Origin: Streptomyces ficellus | Lineage (GTDB): Bacteria > Actinomycetota > Actinomycetes > Streptomycetales > Streptomycetaceae | Assembly: GCF_009739905.1 (NCBI RefSeq) | Contig: NZ_CP034279.1 | Span: forward strand, 1,674,001-1,738,000 | DNA length: 64,000 nt | Reading direction: 5' to 3' | In this document: piece by piece, positions 8,485 to 16,877 of the stretch | How positions within the stretch are numbered: the first letter of the stretch is position 1 | Layout: each line of letters opens with the position of its first letter | Notes under the pieces: generated by a model | Databases searched by the model: none | What the model saw: the letters and a program-made list of their open reading frames with translations, nothing else | Told to the model about the DNA's origin: nothing | Made by a program: the position numbers and the translations under genes

Positions 8485-8736
8485 ACCAGAACCCCCACAT
8501 TGTTCCGCGCGAAACGACTCTGTTGAGCAGCTGTCGAGTAACTCTATTGGTGACTCTATGGCAAAGACCCTATTCCCGTGGGGTGCGATTCCGGCGAGCA
8601 CCTGGAATCGGGGGCCCTGTTGGCCGAAAAGCCCCCGCCAGGGCGTCCGGCAGACGTCCTGGCGGATGTCCGGGCACGACGACGGCCCCGGTCCGAAGAG
8701 GAACCGGGGCCGTCGCCGCGCTGGCAGAGAGGTGGG
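8485..8736. other. Intergenic region with gntR promoter and M23 terminator
   Basis: This holds the promoter side of the GntR regulator and the 3' end of the M23 gene. An A/T-richer stretch at 8520-8575 contains repeated AGAGT motifs on the minus strand and an imperfect palindrome around CAGCTG (8529-8534), a possible autoregulatory operator. I see no gene. Confidence 0.35.
8682..8713 (-). terminator. Terminator of the M23 peptidase gene
   Basis: An 11-bp GC stem, ACGGCCCCGGT (8682-8692) and ACCGGGGCCGT (8703-8713), has a 10-nt loop and lies 24 bp past the stop codon. It has no U tract, as is usual for Streptomyces terminators. Confidence 0.65.
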
Positions 8737-9525
8737 TCAGACGTTGACGCCGTGCGAGCGGAGGTACGAGATGGGGTCGATGTCCGAGCCGTAGTCGGCG
8801 CCGGTACGGGCCTCGAAGTGGAGGTGGGGGCCGGACGAGTTTCCGGTCGAGCCGGAGAGGCCTATCTGCTGCCCCGGCATCACGCTCTGGCCGACCGAGA
8901 CGCTGACCGAGGCCAGGTGGCCGTACTGGGTGTACGTGCCGTCGTTCATCTTGATCACGACGTTGTTGCCGTACGCACCGCCCCAGCCCGCCTCGACGAC
9001 GGTGCCCGCGCCGACGGAGACCACCTGGGAGCCCGAGGCGGCGTGGAAGTCGATGCCGGTGTGGCTGCCGGAGGACCACATGGCGCCGCCGGTCTGGTAG
9101 CCGGTGCTGACGTACGTGCCCGAGACGGGCAGCTGGAAGGCGTTGAGGCGCTTGCGCTCCGCCTCGCGGTCGGCGCGCTCCTTGGCGTCGCGGGCGGCCT
9201 TCACCCGGGCCTCGGCCTTGCGCTTCGCGTCGGCCTCGGCCTTCGCCTGGGCGGCGGCCTTGGCGGCGGCCTCCTGGGCCTCCAGCTCCTGGGCGGCGGC
9301 CTGGGCGTCGACCTGGTCGGCCAGCGTGTCCGTGATGACCGCCTGGTTGAGGCCGGTGTCCTCCAGCGATCCCGGAGCGGCGTCCGGGGCGGCGGCGAGC
9401 GCCGGGGAAGCGAGGGTTCCGATGACGCCGGTGGTGGCGAGGGCCGCGACTCCGGCGACGTGTGCGCTCTTGCGGCTCAGACGGCTCGGGGCACGGTGCT
9501 TCCCGGTGGCACGGGTGAACGCCAT
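8737..9525 (-). CDS. Secreted M23 family metallopeptidase (peptidoglycan hydrolase)
   Basis: This 262-aa protein has an export signal (KHRAPSRLSRKSAHVAGVAALATTGVIGT..ALAAAP, cleavage near residues 45-48). A charged alanine/lysine/glutamate-rich coiled coil follows (about residues 75-140), then a C-terminal LytM/M23 domain. The zinc ligands are visible in HTGIDFHA (HxxxD) and HLHFEART (HxH), with an intervening NVVIKMNDGTYTQYGHL segment. M23 enzymes cleave peptide crosslinks of peptidoglycan outside the membrane. The 5' leader carries a c-di-AMP riboswitch, so expression should fall when c-di-AMP is high, as described for cell-wall remodelling enzymes of Streptomyces. The ATG at 9525 (MAFTRATG) begins right after the riboswitch expression platform. 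Confidence 0.9.
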   Translation of the reverse strand: MAFTRATGKHRAPSRLSRKSAHVAGVAALATTGVIGTLASPALAAAPDAAPGSLEDTGLNQAVITDTLADQVDAQAAAQELEAQEAAAKAAAQAKAEADAKRKAEARVKAARDAKERADREAERKRLNAFQLPVSGTYVSTGYQTGGAMWSSGSHTGIDFHAASGSQVVSVGAGTVVEAGWGGAYGNNVVIKMNDGTYTQYGHLASVSVSVGQSVMPGQQIGLSGSTGNSSGPHLHFEARTGADYGSDIDPISYLRSHGVNV

Positions 9526-9540
9526 GAAGCGGCTGGTCCT

Positions 9541-9715
9541 TTCCTTCCTTCTCGCCTACCGGGTTAGCTGACGGGTTCGGAGCAGGAAGGTCTCCTACGG
9601 GCCCCTCCGCACGGGTGCGAAGGCGTCCGATTCACCCCAGGGACTTCATGGGTCCCCGGCTCCCCAGGCTCGCGCCTGACGGGGACTCGGCGATGGCTGC
9701 CCGGTGCCGCGGGTG
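9541..9715 (-). ncRNA. c-di-AMP (ydaO/yuaA) riboswitch
   Basis: The transcribed strand carries the hallmark blocks of the ydaO class in order: a GCCGAGTCC stretch, then a block ending AGCCGGGGACCCA, GGGGTGAATCGG, a variable GC hairpin, and the 3' core GAACCCGTCAGCTAACCCGG followed by TAGGCG. It ends about 16 nt before the M23 start codon. Riboswitches of this class bind two c-di-AMP molecules and usually switch expression off. In actinobacteria they precede rpf and peptidoglycan hydrolase genes. The boundaries are approximate. Confidence 0.9.
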
Positions 9716-10042
9716 CGGCGGGTTCCGGTCGGACAGCGCACTAGACGCTAAGCGGCCGATCTTTCAATCACCAAACAGACACGGTTTTTTGTAGCGCACG
9801 CCACAGGGCAGACACCTAGCCTCCGCAACAAAGCGGACATATGGATGGGCCCGGAAAAGACCTGCGAAGGAGCCGGCGAGGAGGCCACGGCCACCGGCGC
9901 ACAGACCAGGACACCGGGCACCGGGCACCGGGGCGGGCAGCGGCTCACCCGGCGCCGGATCGTCGCTCGTGTTCGGGCGCCACGGATCGTTCACAGGGCC
10001 CGGACCGTTCGCGAGGCCCGGATCGGACCGCGGAACAGGGCG
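9716..10042. other. Intergenic region upstream of the riboswitch
   Basis: This must contain the promoter of the M23 transcript, which on the minus strand enters the riboswitch near 9715. The stretch 9765-9845 is the most A/T-rich part and includes a TTTTTT run on the plus strand (9785-9790). Between 9850 and 10040 there are GGCCCGG/CGGACC-rich repeats without a credible gene; the short frames seen have no family resemblance. Confidence 0.4.
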
Positions 10043-10070
10043 GACCCCGGCATCGGGCGATGCCGGGGTC
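10043..10070 (-). terminator. Strong hairpin terminator after the M16 pair
   Basis: GACCCCGGCATC (10043-10054) and GATGCCGGGGTC (10059-10070) form a perfect 12-bp stem with a GGGC loop, about 30 bp beyond the stop of the M16 operon. Confidence 0.75.
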
Positions 10071-10101
10071 CTGGACGGGCCGTCAGGAGACGCCGCGTCA
10101 A

Positions 10102-11496
10102 TCAGCCGCCTACGACGGTCACTTCACCGATGCCCAGCGCCTCGACGGGCTCCTTGATCTCGGACGCGTCCCCGACGAGGACCGTGACCAGACGGTCCAC
10201 CGGGAAGGCGCTGACGACCGCCGCGGTGGCCTCCACGGTGCCCGTCTCCGCGAGCCGCGCGTACAGCTGCGCCTGGAAGTCGTCCGGGAGGTGCTGCTCG
10301 ACCTGGTCCGCGAGGGTGCCCGCGACGGAGGCGGCCGTCTCGTACTTGAGCGGCGCGACACCCACCAGGTTCTGCACCGCCGTCTCGCGCTCGGCGTCGG
10401 TCAGACCCTCGGCGGCGAGGGTGCGCAACACCTTCCACAGGTCGTCGAGCGCCGGGCCCGTGTTGGGCGTGTCGACCGAGCCGCTGATGGCGAGCATGGC
10501 CGCCCCGCCGTCGGGGCCGGAGAGCAGCACCTGGCCGAAGGCCCGCACGCCGTAGGTGTAGCCCTTCTCCTCGCGCAGGACCCGGTCCAGCCGGGACGTG
10601 AGGGTGCCGCCCAGGCAGTAGGTGCCGAGCACCTGGGCCGGCCACAGGCGGTCGTGCCGGTCGGGACCGATGCGGCCGATGAGCAGCTGCGTCTGTACGG
10701 CGCCGGGGCGGTCGACGATGACGACGCGACCGGTGTCGTCGGCCGTCACGGCCGGTACGGGGCGGGGCTCGGCGCTGTTGCCGGTCCAGGCCCCGAGGGT
10801 GTCGGCGAGCACCGCGTCGAGGTCCACGCCGGTGAGGTCGCCGACGACGACCGCGGTGGCGGTGGCGGGCCGGATGTGCGCCTCGTAGAAGGCGCGTACG
10901 GCGGCCGCGTCGATCCGGGCGACGGTCTCCTCGGTGCCCTGGCGGGGGCGGGACACGCGCGAGTCGGCCGGGAACAGCTCCTTGGAGAGCTGCATGGCGG
11001 CGCGGCGGGCCGGGTTGGCGATCTCGTGCGGGATCTCGTCCAGCCGGTTGCGGACGAGGCGCTCGACCTCGCTGTCGGCGAAGGCGGGGGCGCGCAGCGA
11101 CTCGGCGACCAGGCCGAGGGCCTTGCCCAGGCGGGAGACCGGCACCTCCAGGGAGACCCGTACGCCGGGGTGGTCGGCGTGCGCGTCGAGGGTGGCGCCG
11201 CAGCGCTCCAGCTCGGCCGCGTACTCCTCGGCGGAGTGCTTGTCGGTGCCCTCGGACAAGGCGCGCGCCATGATCGTGGCGACGCCGTCGAGGCCCTCGG
11301 GCTCGGCCTCCAGCGGGGCGGCGAGGAAGATCTCGACGGCCACCACCTGCTGGCCGGGGCGGTGGCAGCGCAGCACCGTCATACCGTTGCCGAGGGTGCC
11401 GCGGTCGGGGGCGGGGAAGGCCCACGGCTTGGCGGTGCCCGGCGTGGGCTGCGGGTGGAAGTCCATGGACGTCAGGGACACAGCGGCGTCGCTCAC
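10102..11496 (-). CDS. M16 family peptidase-like protein, partner without zinc motif
   Basis: This 464-aa protein has the two-lobed insulinase/mitochondrial-processing-peptidase fold, judged from AFPAPDRGTLGNGMTVLRCHRPGQQV at the start, SLEVPVSRLGKALGLVAESL in the first lobe, and AVVVGDLTG and TQLLIGRIG strands in the second lobe. The region that carries HxxEH in active M16 enzymes reads GLDGVATIMARALSEG, with neither histidine nor glutamate in place, so this is the regulatory partner of a heterodimer. It starts with GTG at 11496, overlapping the upstream M16 stop by 4 bp (GTGA), which supports coupled synthesis in a 1:1 ratio. No signal peptide is seen, so the complex is likely cytoplasmic or is exported by an unusual route. 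Confidence 0.88.
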   Translation of the reverse strand: MSDAAVSLTSMDFHPQPTPGTAKPWAFPAPDRGTLGNGMTVLRCHRPGQQVVAVEIFLAAPLEAEPEGLDGVATIMARALSEGTDKHSAEEYAAELERCGATLDAHADHPGVRVSLEVPVSRLGKALGLVAESLRAPAFADSEVERLVRNRLDEIPHEIANPARRAAMQLSKELFPADSRVSRPRQGTEETVARIDAAAVRAFYEAHIRPATATAVVVGDLTGVDLDAVLADTLGAWTGNSAEPRPVPAVTADDTGRVVIVDRPGAVQTQLLIGRIGPDRHDRLWPAQVLGTYCLGGTLTSRLDRVLREEKGYTYGVRAFGQVLLSGPDGGAAMLAISGSVDTPNTGPALDDLWKVLRTLAAEGLTDAERETAVQNLVGVAPLKYETAASVAGTLADQVEQHLPDDFQAQLYARLAETGTVEATAAVVSAFPVDRLVTVLVGDASEIKEPVEALGIGEVTVVGG

Positions 11497-12836
11497 TGGT
11501 CGGCCCCCTCTTCTGCCTGGTCGCTGTGGTCGGTGCTGAGCGGTTCGTAGACCAGCACGGCCCGGTTGTCGGGGCGGAGGCGGGCCTTGGCGACCGCCTG
11601 CACCTCCTCGGCGGTGACGTCGAGGACGCGCTGGACGGCGGTCAGGGCGAGCTGCGGGTCGCCGAACAGCACGGCGTACCGGCACAGTTCGTCCGCGCGG
11701 CCGGCGACCGTACCGAGCCGGTCCAGCCACTCGCGCTCCAGCTGGGCCTGGGCGCGCTCCATCTCCTCGGGGGTGGGGCCCTCGGCGGCGAACCGGGCCA
11801 GCTCCTCGTCGACGGCCGCCTCGATGTCCGGCACCTCCACACCGCCGGAGGTCTTCACGTCCAGCCAGCCGAGCGACGGCGCGCCGGCCAGGCGCAGCAG
11901 GCCGAAACCGGCCGCAACGGCCGTGCGGTCGCGGCGCACCAGGCGGTTGTGCAGCCGCGACGACTCGCCACCGCCCAGGACGGTGAGGGCGATGTCGGCC
12001 GCGTCGCACTCGCGCGTGCCGTCGTGCGGGAGCCGGTAGGCGGCCATCAGGGCGCGCGCCGGGACCTCCTCCTCGACGACCTCGCGCAGCTGCTCGCCGA
12101 TGACCTCGGGCAGCGTCCCGTCCCTGGGCGGCTGCTTGCCGTCGTGGGAGGGGATGGAGCCGAAGTACTTCTCGACCCAGGCCAGGGTCTGCTCGGGGTC
12201 GATGTCCCCGACGATCGACAGGACCGCGTTGTTCGGGGCGTAGTAGGTGCGGAAGAAGTTCCGCGCGTCCTCGAGGGTGGCGGCGTCCAGGTCGGCCATG
12301 GAGCCGATCGGGGTGTGGTGGTAGGGGTGGCCCTCCGGGTAGGAGAGGGCGGTCAGCTTCTCGAAGGCCGTGCCGTAGGGCACGTTGTCGTACCGCTGGC
12401 GGCGCTCGTTCTTGACGACGTCCCGCTGGTTCTCCATGGACTCTTCGTCGAGCGCGGCGAGCAGCGAGCCCATCCGGTCGGCCTCCAGCCAGAGCGCGAG
12501 CTCCAGCTGGTGGGCGGGCATGGTCTCGAAGTAGTTGGTGCGCTCGAAGCTGGTCGTGCCGTTGAGGGAGCCGCCGGCGCCCTGCACCAGCTCGAAGTGG
12601 CCGTTGCCCTGGACCTGCTTCGAGCCCTGGAACATCAGGTGCTCGAAGAGGTGGGCGAGGCCGGTGCGGCCCTTGACCTCGTGGCGGGAGCCGACGTCGT
12701 ACCAGAGGCAGACCGCGGCGACCGGGGTCAGGTGGTCCTCGGAGAGCACCACGCGCAGGCCGTTGGCCAGGCGGTGCTCGGTCGCTGTCAGGCCGCCGGA
12801 GCCGGCCTGGGCTGTGGCCGTGTGACCCATGGGCAT
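11493..12836 (-). CDS. M16 family zinc metallopeptidase, catalytic partner
   Basis: This 447-aa member of the pitrilysin/insulinase family has the inverted zinc motif HLFEH at residues 62-66 (AHLFEHLMFQG), followed by a helix containing KNERRQRYDNVPYG. The second lobe carries LSIVGDIDPEQTLAWVEKYFGSIP and LTVLGGGESSRLHNRLVRRD. Family members degrade small peptides or process precursors in a closed clamshell. The ATG at 12836 (MPMGHTATAQ) has AAGGGA 5 nt upstream; a second ATG lies at 12830. The downstream gene encodes the matching inactive partner, so the pair resembles the actinobacterial two-subunit M16 type. The substrate is unknown. Confidence 0.9.
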   Translation of the reverse strand: MPMGHTATAQAGSGGLTATEHRLANGLRVVLSEDHLTPVAAVCLWYDVGSRHEVKGRTGLAHLFEHLMFQGSKQVQGNGHFELVQGAGGSLNGTTSFERTNYFETMPAHQLELALWLEADRMGSLLAALDEESMENQRDVVKNERRQRYDNVPYGTAFEKLTALSYPEGHPYHHTPIGSMADLDAATLEDARNFFRTYYAPNNAVLSIVGDIDPEQTLAWVEKYFGSIPSHDGKQPPRDGTLPEVIGEQLREVVEEEVPARALMAAYRLPHDGTRECDAADIALTVLGGGESSRLHNRLVRRDRTAVAAGFGLLRLAGAPSLGWLDVKTSGGVEVPDIEAAVDEELARFAAEGPTPEEMERAQAQLEREWLDRLGTVAGRADELCRYAVLFGDPQLALTAVQRVLDVTAEEVQAVAKARLRPDNRAVLVYEPLSTDHSDQAEEGADQ

Positions 12837-12880
12837 GTACGTCCCTTCGATCGCTATGTGCAAAAGTCCAGCTGCGGGCC

Positions 12881-12956
12881 GCTGCGGAAGTCCTGCCACT
12901 GTATGCGGCTGCTGCGCCCTGCCGCGGACCGCTGTGGAAGTGCTGCCACTGTATGC
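12881..12956. repeat. Two 26-bp direct repeats, 50 bp apart, in a divergent promoter region
   Basis: GCTGCGGAAGTCCTGCCACT plus GTATGC (12881-12906) recurs as GCTGTGGAAGTGCTGCCACT plus GTATGC (12931-12956), 24 of 26 bases identical. The period is exactly 50 bp. They sit between the divergent M16 and parC genes and could be tandem operators or duplicated promoter elements. Confidence 0.7.
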
Positions 12957-13091
12957 AAGCGGACTGACACCCCGCGAAGTTCCCGGATCCCCGTGGCGTC
13001 CCTCTTCCGGGTCGCGGTCGGCGTTGTCAGTGGGACGGTCCACAATGGGCGTCGTCAGATCAACCTTGTTGGTGAAGGAGCCGCAGCCGCG

Positions 13092-15545
13092 ATGGCCCGC
13101 CGCAGCACGAAGACCGCGCAGCCCGACGACTTCGAGGAGAAGATCCTCGACATCGACGTCGTCGACGAAATGCAGGGCTCCTTCCTCGAGTACGCGTACT
13201 CGGTGATCTACTCCCGGGCCCTGCCGGACGCCCGTGACGGCATGAAGCCGGTCCACCGCCGCATCGTGTACCAGATGAACGAGATGGGTCTGCGGCCGGA
13301 GCGCGGCTTCGTCAAGTGCGCCCGGGTCGTCGGTGAGGTGATGGGCAAGCTCCATCCGCACGGCGACGCGTCGATCTACGACGCCCTGGTGCGCATGGCG
13401 CAGCCGTTCTCGATGCGCCTGCCGCTGGTGGACGGGCACGGGAACTTCGGCTCGCTGGGCAATGACGACCCGCCGGCCGCCATGCGGTACACCGAGTGCC
13501 GGATGGCCGACGCGACGTCCCTGATGACGGAGTCGATCGACGAGGACACCGTCGACTTCAACCCGAACTACGACGGGCAGGAGCGGGAGCCGGTGGCGCT
13601 GCCCGCCGCCTTCCCGAACCTCCTGGTGAACGGCGCGTCCGGCATCGCGGTCGGCATGGCGACCAACATGCCCCCGCACAACCTGGGCGAGGTCATCGCC
13701 GCCGCCCGGCACCTCATCAGGCACCCGGGCGCCGACCTGGAGACCCTGATGCGGTACGTGCCGGGTCCCGACCTCCCGACCGGTGGCCGGATCGTGGGCC
13801 TGTCCGGCATCAAGGACGCGTACGAGTCGGGCCGCGGCTCCTTCAAGATCCGGGCGACGGTGTCCGTGGAGAACGTGACGGCGCGCCGCAAGGGCCTGGT
13901 CGTCACGGAACTGCCCTTCGCGGTCGGCCCGGAGAAGGTGATCGCGAAGATCAAGGACCTGGTGGGGTCCAAGAAGCTCCAGGGCATCGCCGACGTCAAG
14001 GACCTGACCGACCGCGAGCACGGGCTGCGCCTGGTCATCGAGGTCAAGAACGGCTTCATCCCGGAGGCCGTGCTGGAGCAGCTCTACAAGCTGACGCCCA
14101 TGGAGGAGTCCTTCGGCATCAACAACGTGGCGCTGGTCGACGGCCAGCCGCTCACGCTCGGGCTGAAGGAGCTGCTGGAGGTGTACCTGGACCACCGTTT
14201 CGAGGTGGTCCGGCGCCGCAGCGAGTTCCGGCGCGGCAAGAAGCGCGACCGGCTCCACCTGGTCGAGGGCCTGCTCGTCGCGCTGCTCGACATCGACGAG
14301 GTCATCCGTGTCATCCGGTCGAGCGACAACTCGGCGCAGGCCAAGGAGCGGCTGATCGAGCGGTTCTCGCTGAGCGAGATCCAGACGCAGTACATCCTGG
14401 ACACACCGCTGCGCCGGCTGACCAAGTTCGACCGGATCGAGCTGGAGAGTGAGCGCGACCGGCTGAACAGCGAGATCGAGGAGCTGACCCGGATCCTGGA
14501 GTCGGACGCGGAGCTGCGCAAGCTGGTCTCGTCGGAACTGGCCGCCGTCGGCAAGAAGTTCGCCACGGACCGGCGCACCGTCCTGCTGGAGTCGGCCGGC
14601 ACGCCGGTCGCGGCGGCGTCCCTGGAGGTCGCGGACGACCCCTGCCGGGTGCTGCTGTCGTCGACGGGGCTGCTGGCCCGTACGGCGAGCGGGGAGCCGC
14701 TGCCGGACAGCGGCGGCCGGCGCGCCAAGCACGACGCGATCGTCTCGGCGGTGCCCGCGACGCAGCGCGGCGAGGTGGGCGTGGTGACGTCCGCCGGGCG
14801 GCTGCTGCGGCTGTCGGTGATCGACCTCCCGCAGCTGCCGGACACGGCGTCGGCGCCGAACCTGTCGGGCGGCGCGCAGGTGTCGGAGTTCCTGACGCTG
14901 GAGAAGGACGAGACGGTGATGTGCCTGACCACCCTGGACGAGTCGTCGCCGGGGCTGGCGATCGGCACGCGCCAGGGCGTGGTCAAGCGCGTGGTGCCGG
15001 ACTATCCGGCGAACAAGGAGGAGCTGGAGGTCATCGGCCTCAAGGAGGGCGACCGGATCGTCGGTGCGGCCGAGCTGCGCACGGGCGAGGAGGACCTGGT
15101 CTTCATCACCTCCGACGCGCAGCTGCTGCGGTTCCAGGCCTCCCAGGTCCGGCCGCAGGGCCGTCCCGCGGGCGGTATGGCGGGCGTCAAGCTGGCGGCG
15201 GGCGCCGAGGTGATCTCCTTCACCGCGGTCGACCCGGCGCAGGACGCCGTGGTGTTCACGGCCGCCGGTTCGTCCGGGGCGCTGGACCCGACGGCGGCCA
15301 CGTCGGCGAAGCTGACGCCGTTCGACCAGTACCCGCGCAAGGGCCGCGCCACCGGCGGCGTGCGCTGCCAGCGGTTCCTGAAGGGCGAGGACGTGCTGGT
15401 CCTCGCCTGGGCGGGCGCGGCACCGGCCCGCGCGGCCCAGAAGAACGGCACCCCGGTGGACCTGCCGGAGATCGACCCGCGCCGCGACGGCTCGGGCACC
15501 CCGCTCCCCAAGCCGGTCGCGGTGCTGGCGGGCCCGGCGTCGTAA
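13092..15545 (+). CDS. parC: DNA topoisomerase IV subunit A (GyrA/ParC family)
   Basis: This 817-aa type IIA topoisomerase breakage-rejoining subunit has the catalytic tyrosine at Tyr133 in AAMRYTECRM, the winged-helix region HPHGDASIYDALVRMAQ, the tower and coiled-coil arms (about residues 330-490) and a C-terminal beta-pinwheel with degenerate blades (VLLSSTGLLAR; VVTSAGRLLRL; AIGTRQGVVKR; VFITSDAQLLR). Residue 93, which aligns with Ser83 of E. coli GyrA, is alanine, as in mycobacterial GyrA, a change linked to weaker quinolone binding. The genuine gyrase genes of Streptomyces lie near oriC, so with parE at 22878-24995 this is the second enzyme, which decatenates chromosomes at sporulation septation. 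The ATG at 13092 is about 12 nt after GAAGGAG. Confidence 0.92.
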   Translation: MARRSTKTAQPDDFEEKILDIDVVDEMQGSFLEYAYSVIYSRALPDARDGMKPVHRRIVYQMNEMGLRPERGFVKCARVVGEVMGKLHPHGDASIYDALVRMAQPFSMRLPLVDGHGNFGSLGNDDPPAAMRYTECRMADATSLMTESIDEDTVDFNPNYDGQEREPVALPAAFPNLLVNGASGIAVGMATNMPPHNLGEVIAAARHLIRHPGADLETLMRYVPGPDLPTGGRIVGLSGIKDAYESGRGSFKIRATVSVENVTARRKGLVVTELPFAVGPEKVIAKIKDLVGSKKLQGIADVKDLTDREHGLRLVIEVKNGFIPEAVLEQLYKLTPMEESFGINNVALVDGQPLTLGLKELLEVYLDHRFEVVRRRSEFRRGKKRDRLHLVEGLLVALLDIDEVIRVIRSSDNSAQAKERLIERFSLSEIQTQYILDTPLRRLTKFDRIELESERDRLNSEIEELTRILESDAELRKLVSSELAAVGKKFATDRRTVLLESAGTPVAAASLEVADDPCRVLLSSTGLLARTASGEPLPDSGGRRAKHDAIVSAVPATQRGEVGVVTSAGRLLRLSVIDLPQLPDTASAPNLSGGAQVSEFLTLEKDETVMCLTTLDESSPGLAIGTRQGVVKRVVPDYPANKEELEVIGLKEGDRIVGAAELRTGEEDLVFITSDAQLLRFQASQVRPQGRPAGGMAGVKLAAGAEVISFTAVDPAQDAVVFTAAGSSGALDPTAATSAKLTPFDQYPRKGRATGGVRCQRFLKGEDVLVLAWAGAAPARAAQKNGTPVDLPEIDPRRDGSGTPLPKPVAVLAGPAS

Positions 15546-15558
15546 CGGGCATCGCGTC

Positions 15559-15588
15559 CGGCGCGCCCGCCGAGCAGCGGGCGCGCCG
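15559..15588 (+). terminator. parC terminator
   Basis: CGGCGCGCCCGC (15559-15570) and GCGGGCGCGCCG (15577-15588) form a perfect 12-bp stem with a 6-nt loop, 14 bp after the parC stop. It lies between convergent genes and may act in both directions. Confidence 0.75.
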
Positions 15589-15617
15589 AGTGGCGGGCGC
15601 GCCGGTCCTGCTGCCGG

Positions 15618-16793
15618 TCAGCGCCAGGGGATGTTCCGCCAGGGGCTGCCCTCGTCGTCGGTGAGCAGCCGGTGGGCGGTAAGGGCTTCCACGTAGAAGT
15701 GCCCATACTCCTCGCCGTCGAAGCGCAGCACCCTCCCGAGCGTGTACCCCGCCGAGAAGCCCTCCCAGGAGGAGTACGCGGCCTTGGCGAGCGCGCCCGC
15801 GTGGACGATGGTCTGCTCCGCCTGCTGCGGGTCGCAGTAGCGGGCGGCAAGGCCCCACCGGGCGAGGTTGACGGCCCTGCCGTAGTCGTACGCCGAGGCC
15901 GTGGTGACCCAGCCGTCCTCCGCCAGCAGCCCGTCCGCCCGGAACCGCGCCTCGTAGCGCATGATGCGGCGCACCAGCTCCTCCATCTTCGCGACCAGCG
16001 CTGGCGAGGCTCCTCGGTCCTGGAAACCTCCGGCGGCGGTCTCGCGCCACAGGTCGGCGGGCGGAAGCTCGCCGATGCTCTTGCGGAGCTGTTCGCGCAC
16101 GCGCAGCGCGTACTCGGGCTCGGCCGGACTGTTGCTGTAGTCCAGCAGGAACGCGGTCTGCCGCTGCCAGCCGTCGTGGTCGGTGATGTCCCACAAGTTG
16201 CGCAGCGTGCGCCGCTCCGAGGTGTAGTCGCCGCAGACCGTGCCGACCTCGTTCCAGGGCACGCCGTTGGACACCGCGAGGTGCGCCCCGCAGGCGAGCC
16301 CGAAGGCGAGCGGTCCGAAGAGCGGCCCGGTGTGCAGGGCGGTCAGGCTCGGCACACAGCAGCGGTCGGCCTCGACCACCTTGGCGTCGGCGGCAGCCTC
16401 GGCATGCAGGGTGCGCCACAGGGCGCGGTCCTGGGGCGACGCGGGCAGGTTCAGCGCGGCCGGGGTGAACGGGTTGACGGCGAGCCACTGCCCGGGCGCG
16501 GACCACGGGTAATCCGCCACCCAGCCCAGCGTCACTTCGTGGAACACCCAGTCCGGGCGCCAGGGCGGCAGCACGCCGCGGGTGAACAAGGGCCTGTACG
16601 TGCCCCTGTTCGCCGGGTCCACCGCCACGCGCCACCGGACCGTGTTCGGCTCGGCGTCGACCTCGTGACGGACTTGGCCGATGAACAGCTCGGCGCCCGC
16701 CAGGACCCGCAGCTGCGCCTGCACGTCCCCGCGCAGCCCCGCCTCGTGGAGCTGCCGCTCGACGTGCGTGGGCGGGACCCAGCTCATGCGCAC
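15618..16793 (-). CDS. DUF1266 domain-containing protein
   Basis: This 391-aa cytoplasmic protein has its C-terminal half (about residues 190-390) carrying the DUF1266 pattern: LRNLWDITDHDGWQRQTAFLLDYSN-type motif, YDYGRAVNLARWG, and SSWEGFSAGYTLGRVLRFDG. The N-terminal 180 residues (HVERQLHEAGLRGDVQAQLRVLAGAELFIG; WVADYPWSAPGQWLAVNPFTP) resemble the SseB-like domain often found with it in actinobacteria. DUF1266 proteins are linked by context to polymorphic toxin and type VI/VII secretion systems in other genomes, but none is seen here. GTG at 16793 is chosen because GGAG lies 6 nt upstream; an ATG two codons on is the alternative. The function is unknown. Confidence 0.7.
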   Translation of the reverse strand: MRMSWVPPTHVERQLHEAGLRGDVQAQLRVLAGAELFIGQVRHEVDAEPNTVRWRVAVDPANRGTYRPLFTRGVLPPWRPDWVFHEVTLGWVADYPWSAPGQWLAVNPFTPAALNLPASPQDRALWRTLHAEAAADAKVVEADRCCVPSLTALHTGPLFGPLAFGLACGAHLAVSNGVPWNEVGTVCGDYTSERRTLRNLWDITDHDGWQRQTAFLLDYSNSPAEPEYALRVREQLRKSIGELPPADLWRETAAGGFQDRGASPALVAKMEELVRRIMRYEARFRADGLLAEDGWVTTASAYDYGRAVNLARWGLAARYCDPQQAEQTIVHAGALAKAAYSSWEGFSAGYTLGRVLRFDGEEYGHFYVEALTAHRLLTDDEGSPWRNIPWR

Positions 16794-16877
16794 GGCCCGC
16801 TCCGGTCGCGTCCTGTTCCGGTCCCGGTCCCGGTCGGCGGTGTCCCGTGCGTCATCCCTCGTTTCACGGGAACGATC

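Noticed and set aside
9764..9994. A 76-aa reading frame upstream of the riboswitch
   Set aside because: Pro/Gly-rich N-terminus, no ribosome-binding site, and it overlaps the presumed M23 promoter.
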